Positions 1-7,887 of a stretch of DNA of 64,000 nt are shown piece by piece. Position 1 is the stretch's first letter, and each line of letters opens with the position of its first letter. The stretch spans positions 1 to 64,000 of the forward strand of contig JBBINY010000001.1 of the NCBI GenBank assembly GCA_037443645.1, written 5' to 3'. Both the position numbers and the translations under genes were made by a program. This stretch comes from UBA2336 sp037443645. Lineage in GTDB: Bacteria > Bacteroidota > Bacteroidia > Cytophagales > Cyclobacteriaceae. The notes beneath the pieces are model-generated. The model was not told where the DNA came from, made no database searches, and was given only the letters and a program-made list of their open reading frames with translations.

Positions 1-145
1 ATCGTTTCTATGTCGTTTGTCACCTGTCAAAATGGTTTACTTTTTCTTGTTTAAGTCAGTCGGCTTATTGTTGTCGTGTCGTCTTTTACGCTTGCTGGTA
101 ACGTTTGTGTTTATGACGGCTTAGGTTTTCGAAGCGCGTCTCTGT

Positions 146-234
146 CCCACGTTGCTTAACGAAATTAAGAAAACTAAACTTTAAATTTACACTGAACCCA
201 AGCTGGCATAAACATTTTTGTTATGCACTGGGCG
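146..234 (-). repeat. attC-like imperfect hairpin (cassette boundary)
   Basis: On the plus strand the left arm (146-169) begins CCCACGTTGCTTAAC and the right arm (about 212-233) ends TTATGCACTGGGC; about 10 of 13 inner positions of the arms can pair. GCTTAAC at 154-160 fits the integron core RYYYAAC exactly, and GTTATGC at 220-226 fits GTTRRRY with one mismatch. The roughly 90-base span is in the usual attC size range. A second, tighter hairpin (CCCA 197-200 and GCATAA 206-211 with TTATGC 221-226 and TGGG 229-232) uses the same right arm and could instead act as a terminator. It lies just after the stop of the minus-strand ORF ending at 241. No integrase gene is in the window, so the assignment is inference. 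Confidence 0.4.
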
Positions 235-770
235 TTTCTGTCAACCGTTAGAAACGTCCTGTCCAACTGACTTAAAATTCCTTGTCAAGAGATGCACTAA
301 AAGTCGAATGAAATAGAAAATACTAAGTCCGGCTATAAATATTGTCACGGTCGGAAAGAAATTTAAAGTCAGTCGTCCGAAAATTAACCAGTCAAAGATT
401 GGTCCGCTTAAATAAATATGAATAAGAAGTCCGATAATTATTGAAATTGATTGAGAAATCAAGTTATCAATCCCAAATAATCTCTTTGTCAATGTATTTG
501 TGAAATGGATAGTCAAGCATACTGTCAACGTACTAGCGATTGTAAATAATAGCCACTTAAACCAAATGTTCCGAAAGTAAGATTCTGTCCTGCTTATATG
601 ATCGATGAAGTCGACAACAGAGATAATGGTAACTATCACGTAAAACCAAAACCAGTAAGATTTGAAAAATCGTCTCAAGTCTGCTTAGTTATTTTTTGCC
701 AGTCGTGTATTCTTTACTTTATCGTCTAGCATTTCACTTTCTCCGAAACTGCCCACGCCTTGTGCATAAC
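220..770 (-). mobile_element. Putative gene cassette with inverted end motifs
   Basis: Both ends read inward with the same start: GTTATGCACTGGGCGTTTC from 220 on the plus strand, and GTTATGCAC followed by AAGGCGTGGGCAGTTTC from 770 on the minus strand. Between them lies one AT-rich membrane-protein ORF. A further related end (GTTAAGCAACGTGGG, reading leftward from 160) suggests another cassette starts there and continues past the window edge. The base composition is clearly lower in GC than the neighbouring serine dehydratase gene. It could be an integron-derived cassette without an integrase, or a small terminal-inverted-repeat element; the sequence alone does not separate these. Confidence 0.4.
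241..678 (-). CDS. Hypothetical four-helix membrane protein, TTG start
   Basis: A 145-residue ORF of unknown function. Four hydrophobic stretches are visible at about residues 8-24, 41-58, 76-93 and 107-128, with a basic start (MRRFFK), which fits a small integral inner-membrane protein. The start must be TTG: an in-frame TAA lies three codons upstream and the protein has no internal methionine at all. It sits inside the putative cassette 220-770, and its stop overlaps the loop of a 7-bp hairpin (CGTTTCT 233-239, AGAAACG 250-256). It resembles no family I can name. The low GC and lone position suggest horizontal acquisition. The uninterrupted 145 codons support a real gene, but the rare start leaves doubt. 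Confidence 0.5.
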   Translation of the reverse strand: MRRFFKSYWFWFYVIVTIISVVDFIDHISRTESYFRNIWFKWLLFTIASTLTVCLTIHFTNTLTKRLFGIDNLISQSISIIIGLLIHIYLSGPIFDWLIFGRLTLNFFPTVTIFIAGLSIFYFIRLLVHLLTRNFKSVGQDVSNG

Positions 771-800
771 TTCTAAATATGTGCAATTGCATATATTTTC

Positions 801-1706
801 CTACCCAACCCCCTCATCCGGCAGCACTTCAATGTCATGAATCAGTACTTTCTTTGCTATGGCCTGCCCGGTTTTGGTAGCGGCCAGTCCGCCTAACGCG
901 GTTTCTTTATACCGTGTTTCCATGCTGGCGCCCACTTCGCCCATGGCTTCAATCACTTCGTCAACGGGTATCACGCTGCTCACATCGGCCAAACCAATTT
1001 GTGCGGAACTAAAAGCAATGGCGGCTGCGCTGGCGTTGCGCACAATGCAGGGCACTTCCACCAGTCCGGCCACGGGGTCGCACACCAGTCCGAGCATGCA
1101 TTGAACAGTGATGGCCACCGCATTAAAAATCTGGTCGGTATTTCCACCCAGGCAATACACAATGGAGGCAGCGCCCATGGCCGCGGCCGTGCCGGTTTCG
1201 GCCTGGCATCCGCCCACCGCACCGGCAATGCTGGCCTTCTGTTCCATGATCAGCGCCACCCCGGCTGCGAGCAGCATGGCTTCAATGATTTTTTTGTCTT
1301 CTACGTTGTGGATCTCTTGCAGCGTGAACAGCACGCCCGGCATAATGCCGCTGGCACCGGCTGTGGGTGCGGCTACTACTCGTCCCATACAGGAATTCAC
1401 CTCTTTGGCGGCCAGTGCGCGCGAGATGAGGTTTTGAAATTCTTTGGATAGAACAGGCAGGGGGTAGTTGTACACTTTCTTTGCCCCGTTGTTCACCATG
1501 CCCGAGCGCGATTTCATGTCTTCGGTAAGGCCCGTGTGCACGGCATCTTTCATTACGCTCCAGGCTTTCTCAAGGCCTTGAATGATTTCGGTTTCGGATC
1601 GGCTGCGCTGGGATTGTTCGTATTCTATTACAACCTGTGGCAGCGACAGGTTGGTGTCGGTTGCATATTTTTTCCAGTTTTCGAAGGAGTCGAACAGAAA
1701 AGGCAT
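801..1706 (-). CDS. sdaAA: L-serine dehydratase, iron-sulfur type, alpha subunit
   Basis: Deaminates L-serine to pyruvate and ammonia using a [4Fe-4S] cluster. The 301-residue protein matches the alpha (catalytic) domain: the TAGASGIMPG segment near residue 115, GGCQAETGTAAAMG near 170, and CDPVAGLVEVPC near 215, which supply cluster-ligand cysteines. This is the length of the separate alpha subunit of two-gene systems; single-chain enzymes such as E. coli SdaA are about 450 residues with a beta domain in front. No beta-subunit gene is in the window, so it must lie elsewhere or the region 25 residues from the start may partly substitute. It is the last typical gene before the AT-rich patch. 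Metabolically it fits with the glycine cleavage and threonine genes further along. Family assignment is firm. Confidence 0.92.
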   Translation of the reverse strand: MPFLFDSFENWKKYATDTNLSLPQVVIEYEQSQRSRSETEIIQGLEKAWSVMKDAVHTGLTEDMKSRSGMVNNGAKKVYNYPLPVLSKEFQNLISRALAAKEVNSCMGRVVAAPTAGASGIMPGVLFTLQEIHNVEDKKIIEAMLLAAGVALIMEQKASIAGAVGGCQAETGTAAAMGAASIVYCLGGNTDQIFNAVAITVQCMLGLVCDPVAGLVEVPCIVRNASAAAIAFSSAQIGLADVSSVIPVDEVIEAMGEVGASMETRYKETALGGLAATKTGQAIAKKVLIHDIEVLPDEGVG

Positions 1707-1811
1707 GATGAAAATGGCTTTAACGAGTTGAAGTTACGAATTATTTGGCCTTGGTTTATGCCGGCTTTCTTTTAGAACCTTCCGGGGATTTCAGGATTAT
1801 CGTAGAGGGTT

Positions 1812-1937
1812 CCGTCATTGCGAGCGGAAGGGCTGGGATGTGTGTTTTGCGCGAAGCAATCCCGAAACAGAATAAACTTGATGGGATTGCTTCGTCACTC
1901 TGCGCGCCTGCCTGTGCTTTGTTCCTCGCAATGACGG
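1812..1937. repeat. Nested inverted-repeat intergenic element
   Basis: Outer arms CCGTCATTGCGAG (1812-1824) and CTCGCAATGACGG (1925-1937) are a perfect 13-bp inverted repeat. Inner arms GAAGCAATCCC (1853-1863) and GGGATTGCTTC (1883-1893) are a perfect 11-bp pair. The whole 126-base unit could fold into a long branched stem, and it ends at the base before the TSUP gene stop codon. A half copy with the same GTCATTGCGA and GAAGCAATCCC words occurs at 46136-46185, so it is a dispersed family. Such GTCATTGCGA/GAAGCAATC elements are common non-coding repeats in Bacteroidota and other phyla; mobility as a MITE is possible but not shown. Confidence 0.8.
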
Positions 1938-2747
1938 CTAAATCCAAATCAACTCGGCAATCTTCTGAATGGCTACCGCGCTGATTACCACCAGAAATAA
2001 AATGGTTACTGAACGAGCGGGTATTTTATGACTTAACATTACTCCCAGCGGTGAACCGATCAGCACGCCAACAGAAATCGGGATAACCATCGGAAACACA
2101 ATTAGCCCAAGGCTACTGGGAATGCCATAGTCGGGTTCAAGAAACAGGTTATTGAGCGAGAGCCACAACGCAATTGAAAAAATGGTACCGAACGAAATAG
2201 ACTTCGCTTTCATAATGTCAACCTTTTGCCAGAGGTTGAGCAACGGGATCACCAGCGTGCCGCCCCCCAGCCCGGTGAGCGCTGCGGCCGTGCCTGCAGC
2301 CGCACCCGTAAGTACCAGGCGTGGCCGGGTAACGTGTTCATCTTCGGGATTGGAAAGTTTCAGCTTCCGGAACGTTTGAACGATGATAACGAACATAAAA
2401 AACACCACCACCGCGTTAAAAAGAGTTCGGTTGTAAAAGCTGCTCTTGGCAATGGTTTCAAATACAATAAATGATGCCACCACGGCACCCAATGCCGTCC
2501 AACGTGTTTCGTGAAAGTGAAAATTTTTCCTGCGAAGGGAAGCGGCCATATTGGCAAACGAGGATACCATGGTGGCGAAAATAGCGTTGGCAATCGTTAC
2601 GGTAACGAATAATTCTGCGGGCACCTGAAAGCGAAAAAGCACCAGCGGGATTACGGCCAGCATTAAAAAGCCGGTGCCAATGCCGGTTAGTCCGGCAATT
2701 AAGCCACCGATCAGGCCGGCTGCTGCCAACAGTAAATTTTCAGCCAT
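1938..2747 (-). CDS. TSUP (TauE/SafE) family permease
   Basis: Probable inner-membrane transporter of the sulfite exporter TauE/SafE family, whose members move sulfite, sulfonates or related organic anions. The protein has about eight hydrophobic segments in two similar halves; glycine-rich turns LTGIGTGFL near residue 20 and LTGLGGGTLVIPLL near residue 160 are the paired family signatures. I take the ATG at 2747 (MAENLL, 269 residues) rather than the longer TTG at 2777, because the first helix starts right after it and the longer start would run into the promoter region of the divergent gene at 2790. The substrate cannot be read from sequence; no sulfur-assimilation gene is adjacent. The stop abuts the repeat at 1812-1937. 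Confidence 0.85.
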   Translation of the reverse strand: MAENLLLAAAGLIGGLIAGLTGIGTGFLMLAVIPLVLFRFQVPAELFVTVTIANAIFATMVSSFANMAASLRRKNFHFHETRWTALGAVVASFIVFETIAKSSFYNRTLFNAVVVFFMFVIIVQTFRKLKLSNPEDEHVTRPRLVLTGAAAGTAAALTGLGGGTLVIPLLNLWQKVDIMKAKSISFGTIFSIALWLSLNNLFLEPDYGIPSSLGLIVFPMVIPISVGVLIGSPLGVMLSHKIPARSVTILFLVVISAVAIQKIAELIWI

Positions 2748-2765
2748 GAAATGCCGTAAAGCCGT

Positions 2766-2773
2766 TATCTTTC
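2766..2773 (+). promoter_or_regulatory. Near-consensus -7 element, exported protein gene
   Basis: TATCTTTC differs from the Bacteroidota -7 consensus TAnnTTTG only in the last base and lies 16 bases before the ATG at 2790. No clear -33 TTTG was found at the usual spacing. Confidence 0.4.
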
Positions 2774-2789
2774 GCAAGGTAGTTACTCC

Positions 2790-3218
2790 ATGAGAAAGTT
2801 ATTCACCGTAGCCTGGTTCTTTGCTTCTGCTGCGTACGGACAGGAGTTGAATGTGTGGCATGTGCTGGCGGAGGTTGGCTTTGAGAATAAACCCAGTGAA
2901 GAATCGGGGTTTCTGATTGAATCACCAAAGTTCAGCAAGCGGTTGTGGAGTTACAACGGCAAAGTGGTGCGTGTAAAGGGCTATTTAATCCCGATGGCTG
3001 AACTGGGCGGTCGCAATGAGTACATGCTGTCATCACTCCCCTTTAATCAGTGCTATTTCTGTGGAGGTGCCGGCCCGGAGACTGTTGTGGAGTTGCAGAC
3101 AAAACAGTCCATCCGCTTTGTAACCCGCCAAATTACCGTAGAAGGCGTTTTGTTCCTGAATGATTTTGACCCCGATCATCACATGTATATTATTAAAGAC
3201 GCAAGACTTATTGAGTGA
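2790..3218 (+). CDS. Small exported protein, DUF3299-like
   Basis: A 142-residue protein with a signal peptide (MRKLFTVAWFFASAAYGQ, likely cleaved after the AxG) and a compact beta-rich body. The segment NQCYFCGGAGPETVVEL near residues 90-106 carries a CxxC pair, and the region around KVVRVKGYLIPM looks like an OB-type strand. These features resemble the DUF3299 family of small periplasmic proteins; the match is from memory of the CxxC-GPE pattern and is tentative. A role is unknown. It is followed after 51 bases by an exported peptidase on the same strand, so the two may be co-transcribed, but nothing shows a shared function. Confidence 0.7.
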   Translation: MRKLFTVAWFFASAAYGQELNVWHVLAEVGFENKPSEESGFLIESPKFSKRLWSYNGKVVRVKGYLIPMAELGGRNEYMLSSLPFNQCYFCGGAGPETVVELQTKQSIRFVTRQITVEGVLFLNDFDPDHHMYIIKDARLIE

Positions 3219-3269
3219 TTTGATGATGTATTGATTTGAAAATTGAGTTGTTTAAAATTTGAAAATCTT

Positions 3270-4646
3270 ATGAGATACTTTTTACGCGTTGCCTTCCTGT
3301 TAGCGTGCCCGATAGCAAAAAGTCAGTCGAATGACGAGCAATTCATTCGCAAAATTTTTGATGAGGCTCTTGCCCGGGGACAATCCTATGAGATGCTGGA
3401 ATATCTCTGCACCAAAATCGGTCCGCGCCTCAGTGGTTCACCGGGTGCTGCCGCTTCGGTTGAATGGACACGCCATATCATGAAGGCCCATGGATTTGAT
3501 TCTGTATGGCTGCAGCCGGTTATGGTACCGCACTGGGTGCGTGGCAAAAAGGAAATCGGCCGAATCGTAAACTCCAAAAAACTGGGTGTGCAAGATGTAA
3601 ACATCTGTGCCCTCGGAAACTCCATCGGCACAGGCCCGGCCGGAGTATTGGCCCATGTGGTAGAAGTGAAAAGCTGGGATGAACTCAAGCAACACGGTGA
3701 GAAGGGGATGCTAAAAGGCAAAATTGTTTTCTATAACCGGCCCATGGATCCCACAAAATTGCAAACATTTTCTTCGTATGGCGGAGCGGTTGACCAGCGG
3801 GCTAACGGAGCATCGGAAGCGGCAAAGTACGGTGCCGTTGGTGCTATCGTGCGGTCCATGGGTGTGAACCTCGAAGATTACCCGCACACCGGTTCGCTGC
3901 GCTATGCGTTGAATATTCCGAAAATACCGGCTGTTGCTATTGCCACACGCCATGCGGAGTTCCTCAGCAATTTATTAAAGGATGACAAAGACCTGAAGTT
4001 TTATTTTGAAACACACTGCGAGCAACTGCCGGATGCTCCTTCTTTTAATGTGATCGGTGAATTGAGAGGCAGTCAGTTTCCGGACGAAATTATTGCAGTA
4101 GGCGGCCACCTCGACAGCTGGGACCTTGGCCAGGGTGCGCACGATGATGGAACCGGCTGCATTCAATCCATTGAAGTGCTGCGGCTCTATAAGGCAATGG
4201 GTTACAAACCGAAGCGCACCATACGCGCGGTGATGTTCATGAATGAAGAAAACGGTTTGCGCGGTGGTGTGGAGTATGCTAAACAGGCGGAACTGAAAAA
4301 AGAAAAGCACATTGCCGCAATGGAGTCTGACCGGGGCGGATTTACACCACGGGGCTTCAACGTACCCACCGATCAAAAAGCAAGGGAAAAAATCAGAAGC
4401 TGGAAACCGCTGCTTGAGCCGTATGGCTTAACCGACTTCAGCCAGGAAGGAGGCGGAGCAGATATCAGTCCGCTGGCGCCACAGGGTGTTCCGCTAATGG
4501 GCTTTCTGCCCGATTCACAGCGCTACTTTAATTATCACCATACTCCCGAGGATACGTTTGATAAAGTAGACAAACGCGAACTGGAACTTGGCGCGGCATC
4601 CATGGCAGCCCTCATCTACCTTATCGACCAATACGGCTTAAAGTAG
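3270..4646 (+). CDS. Exported M28-family zinc aminopeptidase/carboxypeptidase
   Basis: A 458-residue metallopeptidase resembling the plasma glutamate carboxypeptidase branch of family M28. The order is signal peptide (MRYFLRVAFLLACPIAKSQ), a protease-associated-like insert around residues 110-240, and the catalytic domain. The two-zinc ligands are visible: GGHLDSWD, GAHDDGTG, the catalytic pair in MNEENGLRGG, MESDRGG, and the late histidine in NYHHTPEDT. I chose ATG 3270; the longer reading begins with TTG at 3243 and would put nine extra residues before the signal peptide. It probably trims small peptides in the periplasm or outside the cell for nutrition. Confidence 0.9.
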   Translation: MRYFLRVAFLLACPIAKSQSNDEQFIRKIFDEALARGQSYEMLEYLCTKIGPRLSGSPGAAASVEWTRHIMKAHGFDSVWLQPVMVPHWVRGKKEIGRIVNSKKLGVQDVNICALGNSIGTGPAGVLAHVVEVKSWDELKQHGEKGMLKGKIVFYNRPMDPTKLQTFSSYGGAVDQRANGASEAAKYGAVGAIVRSMGVNLEDYPHTGSLRYALNIPKIPAVAIATRHAEFLSNLLKDDKDLKFYFETHCEQLPDAPSFNVIGELRGSQFPDEIIAVGGHLDSWDLGQGAHDDGTGCIQSIEVLRLYKAMGYKPKRTIRAVMFMNEENGLRGGVEYAKQAELKKEKHIAAMESDRGGFTPRGFNVPTDQKAREKIRSWKPLLEPYGLTDFSQEGGGADISPLAPQGVPLMGFLPDSQRYFNYHHTPEDTFDKVDKRELELGAASMAALIYLIDQYGLK

Positions 4647-4691
4647 GTTACAAACCTTACCACGGGTGCATAAAGGGCCAGATTTCGCGGT

Positions 4692-4859
4692 ATGGAGGAC
4701 GATAAACTTCAGGAAGTGCCACCCAAACGCAGTTATGTGCTGGAACGCATGAAACGCATTACTGCGTCATCGGACCGTATGGTGAAGTGGGTACTTTACC
4801 TTTGGATTGCCGCCATTTTGGTTACGCTCGTTGGCGTGATCGGGTATTTCCTCTTTTGA
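4692..4859 (+). CDS. 55-residue single-helix membrane protein
   Basis: A short ORF (MEDDKLQEVPPKRSYVLERM at its start) of 55 residues. The first 30 residues are charged and the rest is one strong transmembrane helix, about residues 33-55, ending ...VGVIGYFLF. The helix is preceded by basic residues (ERMKRIT, DRMVK), which suggests the charged N-terminus faces the cytoplasm. It ends one base before the stop of gcvP on the other strand, with no wasted bases, and is 45 bases after the M28 peptidase. Function unknown. The clean topology and tight fit support a real gene; comparison across relatives would settle it. Confidence 0.6.
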   Translation: MEDDKLQEVPPKRSYVLERMKRITASSDRMVKWVLYLWIAAILVTLVGVIGYFLF

Positions 4860-7733
4860 TCAGGCCGAAACGGATTCAGCTTTTTCTTCAAACGCTTCTA
4901 CCGGCAGGCAACTGCACACCAGGTTACGGTCGCCATAGGCATTGTCAACCCGGCTTACACCTGGCCAGAATTTCGCCTCGCGAACAAATGGCAACGGGTA
5001 AGCGGCCTTCTGCCGTGAATAAGGCCGATCCCACGCATCGGAAGTAACCACCGCGGCTGTGTGCGGAGCGTGTTTCAGTACGTTGTTTTCTTTGTCGGCT
5101 TTTCCTTCCTCCACTTCGCGGATTTCATTCCGGATTTCGATGAGTGCATCACAGAACCGATCGAGTTCTTCTTTCGTTTCGCTTTCGGTGGGCTCAATCA
5201 TCAGGGTACCCGCCACCGGGAAGGAAACCGTGGGAGCATGAAAGCCGTAATCCATTAACCGCTTGGCGATGTCTTCCACTTCAATGTTCGCACGCTTGAA
5301 GTCCCGGCAGTCGGCAATCATCTCGTGCGCACAGCGGCCGTTGGTTCCGGTGTAAAGAATTTTATAATGTCCGGTAAGACGATCCTTAATATAGTTGGCA
5401 TTGAGAATGGCCAGTTTGGTGGCGTTGGTGAGTCCATCTGCTCCCATCATGGCAATGTACGCATACGAAATAGTGAGGATGCTTGCGCTGCCCCAGGGCG
5501 CTGATGATATCGCGGTAATTGCTTTTTCGCCCCCTGTTTTTACTACCGGATTGCCCGGCAGGAAGGGTTTTAGTTTGTCGTTTACACAAATGGGGCCCAT
5601 GCCGGGTCCACCGCCACCGTGCGGAATGCAGAATGTTTTATGGAGGTTGAGGTGGCACACATCGGCTCCGATGTTTGCCGGTGAGGTTAGTCCCACCTGG
5701 GCGTTCATGTTGGCGCCATCCATGTACACCAAGCCACCGTGCTGGTGAACGGTGTCGCAGATATCTGTAATGGCTTCTTCGAACACACCGTGTGTGGAAG
5801 GGTAAGTCACCATCAGGCAGGCGAGGTTGTCCTTATGTTGCGAAGCTTTTGCTTTAAGGTCGGCCACATCAATTTTTCCTTCCTCATCCGATTTTACAAT
5901 GACCACCTGCATGCCTGCCATTACCGCACTGGCCGGGTTTGTTCCGTGTGCCGATGCCGGTATGAGGGCAATATTACGGTGGCCTTCGTTGCGGCTTTGA
6001 TGATAGGCGCGGATGACCATCAGCCCGGCATATTCACCTTGTGCACCGCTGTTGGGTTGCAGTGAAACCCCGGTGAAACCGGTAATTTCAGCAAGCCAGT
6101 TTTCCAGGTTGCTGATCAGCAGTTGGTAGCCTTTGGTTTGGCCGGCCGGGGCAAACGGATGGATGTTACCAAACTCCGGCCAGGTTACCGGAATCATTTC
6201 GGTAGTTGCATTAAGCTTCATGGTGCACGATCCAAGCGAGATCATCGAGTGCACCATGGAAAGGTCTTTGTTCTCCAGCTTTTTTATGTAACGTAACATT
6301 TCGTGCTCTGCATGATGCGCGTTGAATACCGGGTGGGTGAGGAAGGCCGAAGTGCGGAGCAATGGTTTGGGTATGCTCTCGCCACCTGTTGATGGGAGAG
6401 AATTTTTTGCCCCGAAAATTTCAAGGATGGACGCAACATCGTCAATTGTTGTTGTTTCATCCAGCGAAATACCGATGTGGTTGCCCGTAAAGTAGCGGAG
6501 GTTGATTTCGCGCTTCTCGGCTTCTTTTCGTACAGCTTCTTTATCCGTTACTTCAATTTTCAATGTGTCGAAGAAATTTTCATTGAGTTGCTTCAGCCCC
6601 AGGGATTTAAGCCCGCCATTCAACAGTGACGTAAGGGCATGAACGCGCCCTGCAATTTTTTTAAGACCATCCGGGCCATGATACACCGCGTACATACCGG
6701 CCATTACGGCCAGCAGTACCTGCGCGGTGCAAATGTTTGAGGTTGCTTTTTCCCTGCGGATGTGTTGTTCGCGTGTTTGCAGCGCCATGCGGTAACCGGG
6801 CTTGCCCTGCGCATCAACCGATGCACCGATGATGCGGCCGGGCAACTGGCGTTTGAAAGCATCGCGTGTTGCAAAGAAGGCGGAGTGTGGCCCGCCAAAA
6901 CCCATCGGCACGCCAAAACGCTGGCTCGATCCTACCACCACATCGGCACCCATTTCTCCCGGGGGTTTGAGCAAGGTGAGGGCCAGCAAATCGGTTGCAA
7001 CAGTTACAAACACATCGTGTTCATGCGCGGCTTGTATAAATGCTGAATGATCAGCAATTGCTCCATTGCCGTCCGGATATTGAATGAGTACGGCAAATAA
7101 ATCCGGGTTTGTCACATCGAGTCTGGAAACGTCATCAACCACAAGATTAATGCCTAGTGGTGCCGACCGTGTTTTGAGTACGTCAATGGTTTGCGGAAAG
7201 GTGTTTTGATCAACAAAAAATGTCGAAGCATTTTTCTTGGATGGTTTTACCGAGGCATGCAACAGGTGCATCGCTTCAGCGGCAGCGGTGCCTTCATCAA
7301 GCAAAGAAGCATTGGCAATCTCCATTCCGGTCAGGTCAATCACCATGGTTTGATAGTTGATCAGTGCTTCCAGCCGTCCTTGTGCAATCTCAGCCTGGTA
7401 GGGAGTGTAGGCTGTATACCAACCCGGGTTTTCAAGGATGTTTCGAAGGATAACCGTTGGCGTGTGGGTGTTGTAATACCCCATGCCGATGTAGGATTTG
7501 AAAACTTTGTTTTGAGCGGCAAGTTGCCTGAAGTCGGTAAGGAATCCGGCCTCTGATTTTGCGGCAGGCAGGTTAAGTTTTTTGGTAAGGCGTATGGCTG
7601 CCGGCACCGTTTGGTTAATCAGTTCGTCAACGGAGGCAGCGCGGGTAACCCTGAGCATCTCCTCAATCTGTCGGGCATCCGGACCGTTGTGACGTGTTTC
7701 AAATTTTTCAGTGAATCGGGGATCGAAGTTCAT
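4860..7733 (-). CDS. gcvP: Glycine dehydrogenase (decarboxylating), P-protein
   Basis: The PLP-dependent P-protein of the glycine cleavage system: it decarboxylates glycine and passes the aminomethyl group to lipoylated GcvH. The protein is 957 residues, the usual fused (alpha-beta in one chain) length. Visible marks are SLGSCTMKLNATTEM at the start of the C-terminal half, and NLHKTFCIPHGGGGPGMGP, where the lysine binds PLP. I place the start at ATG 7733 (MNFDPRF): the longer TTG start at 7781 would overlap the -7 element at 7779-7786. Upstream on the same strand are lipA and gcvH, so the set is nearly an operon; the T-protein (gcvT) is not in the window. Confidence 0.96.
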   Translation of the reverse strand: MNFDPRFTEKFETRHNGPDARQIEEMLRVTRAASVDELINQTVPAAIRLTKKLNLPAAKSEAGFLTDFRQLAAQNKVFKSYIGMGYYNTHTPTVILRNILENPGWYTAYTPYQAEIAQGRLEALINYQTMVIDLTGMEIANASLLDEGTAAAEAMHLLHASVKPSKKNASTFFVDQNTFPQTIDVLKTRSAPLGINLVVDDVSRLDVTNPDLFAVLIQYPDGNGAIADHSAFIQAAHEHDVFVTVATDLLALTLLKPPGEMGADVVVGSSQRFGVPMGFGGPHSAFFATRDAFKRQLPGRIIGASVDAQGKPGYRMALQTREQHIRREKATSNICTAQVLLAVMAGMYAVYHGPDGLKKIAGRVHALTSLLNGGLKSLGLKQLNENFFDTLKIEVTDKEAVRKEAEKREINLRYFTGNHIGISLDETTTIDDVASILEIFGAKNSLPSTGGESIPKPLLRTSAFLTHPVFNAHHAEHEMLRYIKKLENKDLSMVHSMISLGSCTMKLNATTEMIPVTWPEFGNIHPFAPAGQTKGYQLLISNLENWLAEITGFTGVSLQPNSGAQGEYAGLMVIRAYHQSRNEGHRNIALIPASAHGTNPASAVMAGMQVVIVKSDEEGKIDVADLKAKASQHKDNLACLMVTYPSTHGVFEEAITDICDTVHQHGGLVYMDGANMNAQVGLTSPANIGADVCHLNLHKTFCIPHGGGGPGMGPICVNDKLKPFLPGNPVVKTGGEKAITAISSAPWGSASILTISYAYIAMMGADGLTNATKLAILNANYIKDRLTGHYKILYTGTNGRCAHEMIADCRDFKRANIEVEDIAKRLMDYGFHAPTVSFPVAGTLMIEPTESETKEELDRFCDALIEIRNEIREVEEGKADKENNVLKHAPHTAAVVTSDAWDRPYSRQKAAYPLPFVREAKFWPGVSRVDNAYGDRNLVCSCLPVEAFEEKAESVSA

Positions 7734-7778
7734 GTGCGTATAACAGGTTGGCGTGAAAATCGGTTTTGAAAAGTGCCA

Positions 7779-7809
7779 CAAATGTAAGGGAGGAGGGCAC
7801 GATTTAAAA
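7779..7809 (-). promoter_or_regulatory. gcvP promoter (-33/-7)
   Basis: On the minus strand TACATTTG (7786 down to 7779) is a perfect TAnnTTTG -7 element, with TTTT or TTTA 18-19 bases upstream as a weak -33. It predicts a leader of about 40 bases before the ATG at 7733. The 154-base gap between lipA and gcvP thus lets gcvP be transcribed on its own. Confidence 0.55.
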
Positions 7810-7887
7810 ACTTTCCTTTATAGTAGGTACGTGCCTGATGCTGATAAAAATCAGGAATACTCCGGAATTTAAGCCAATCGGCAAAAG

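Noticed and set aside
999..1451. Plus-strand ORF opposite serine dehydratase
   Set aside because: Antisense shadow of conserved sdaAA codons; residues are of low-quality composition.
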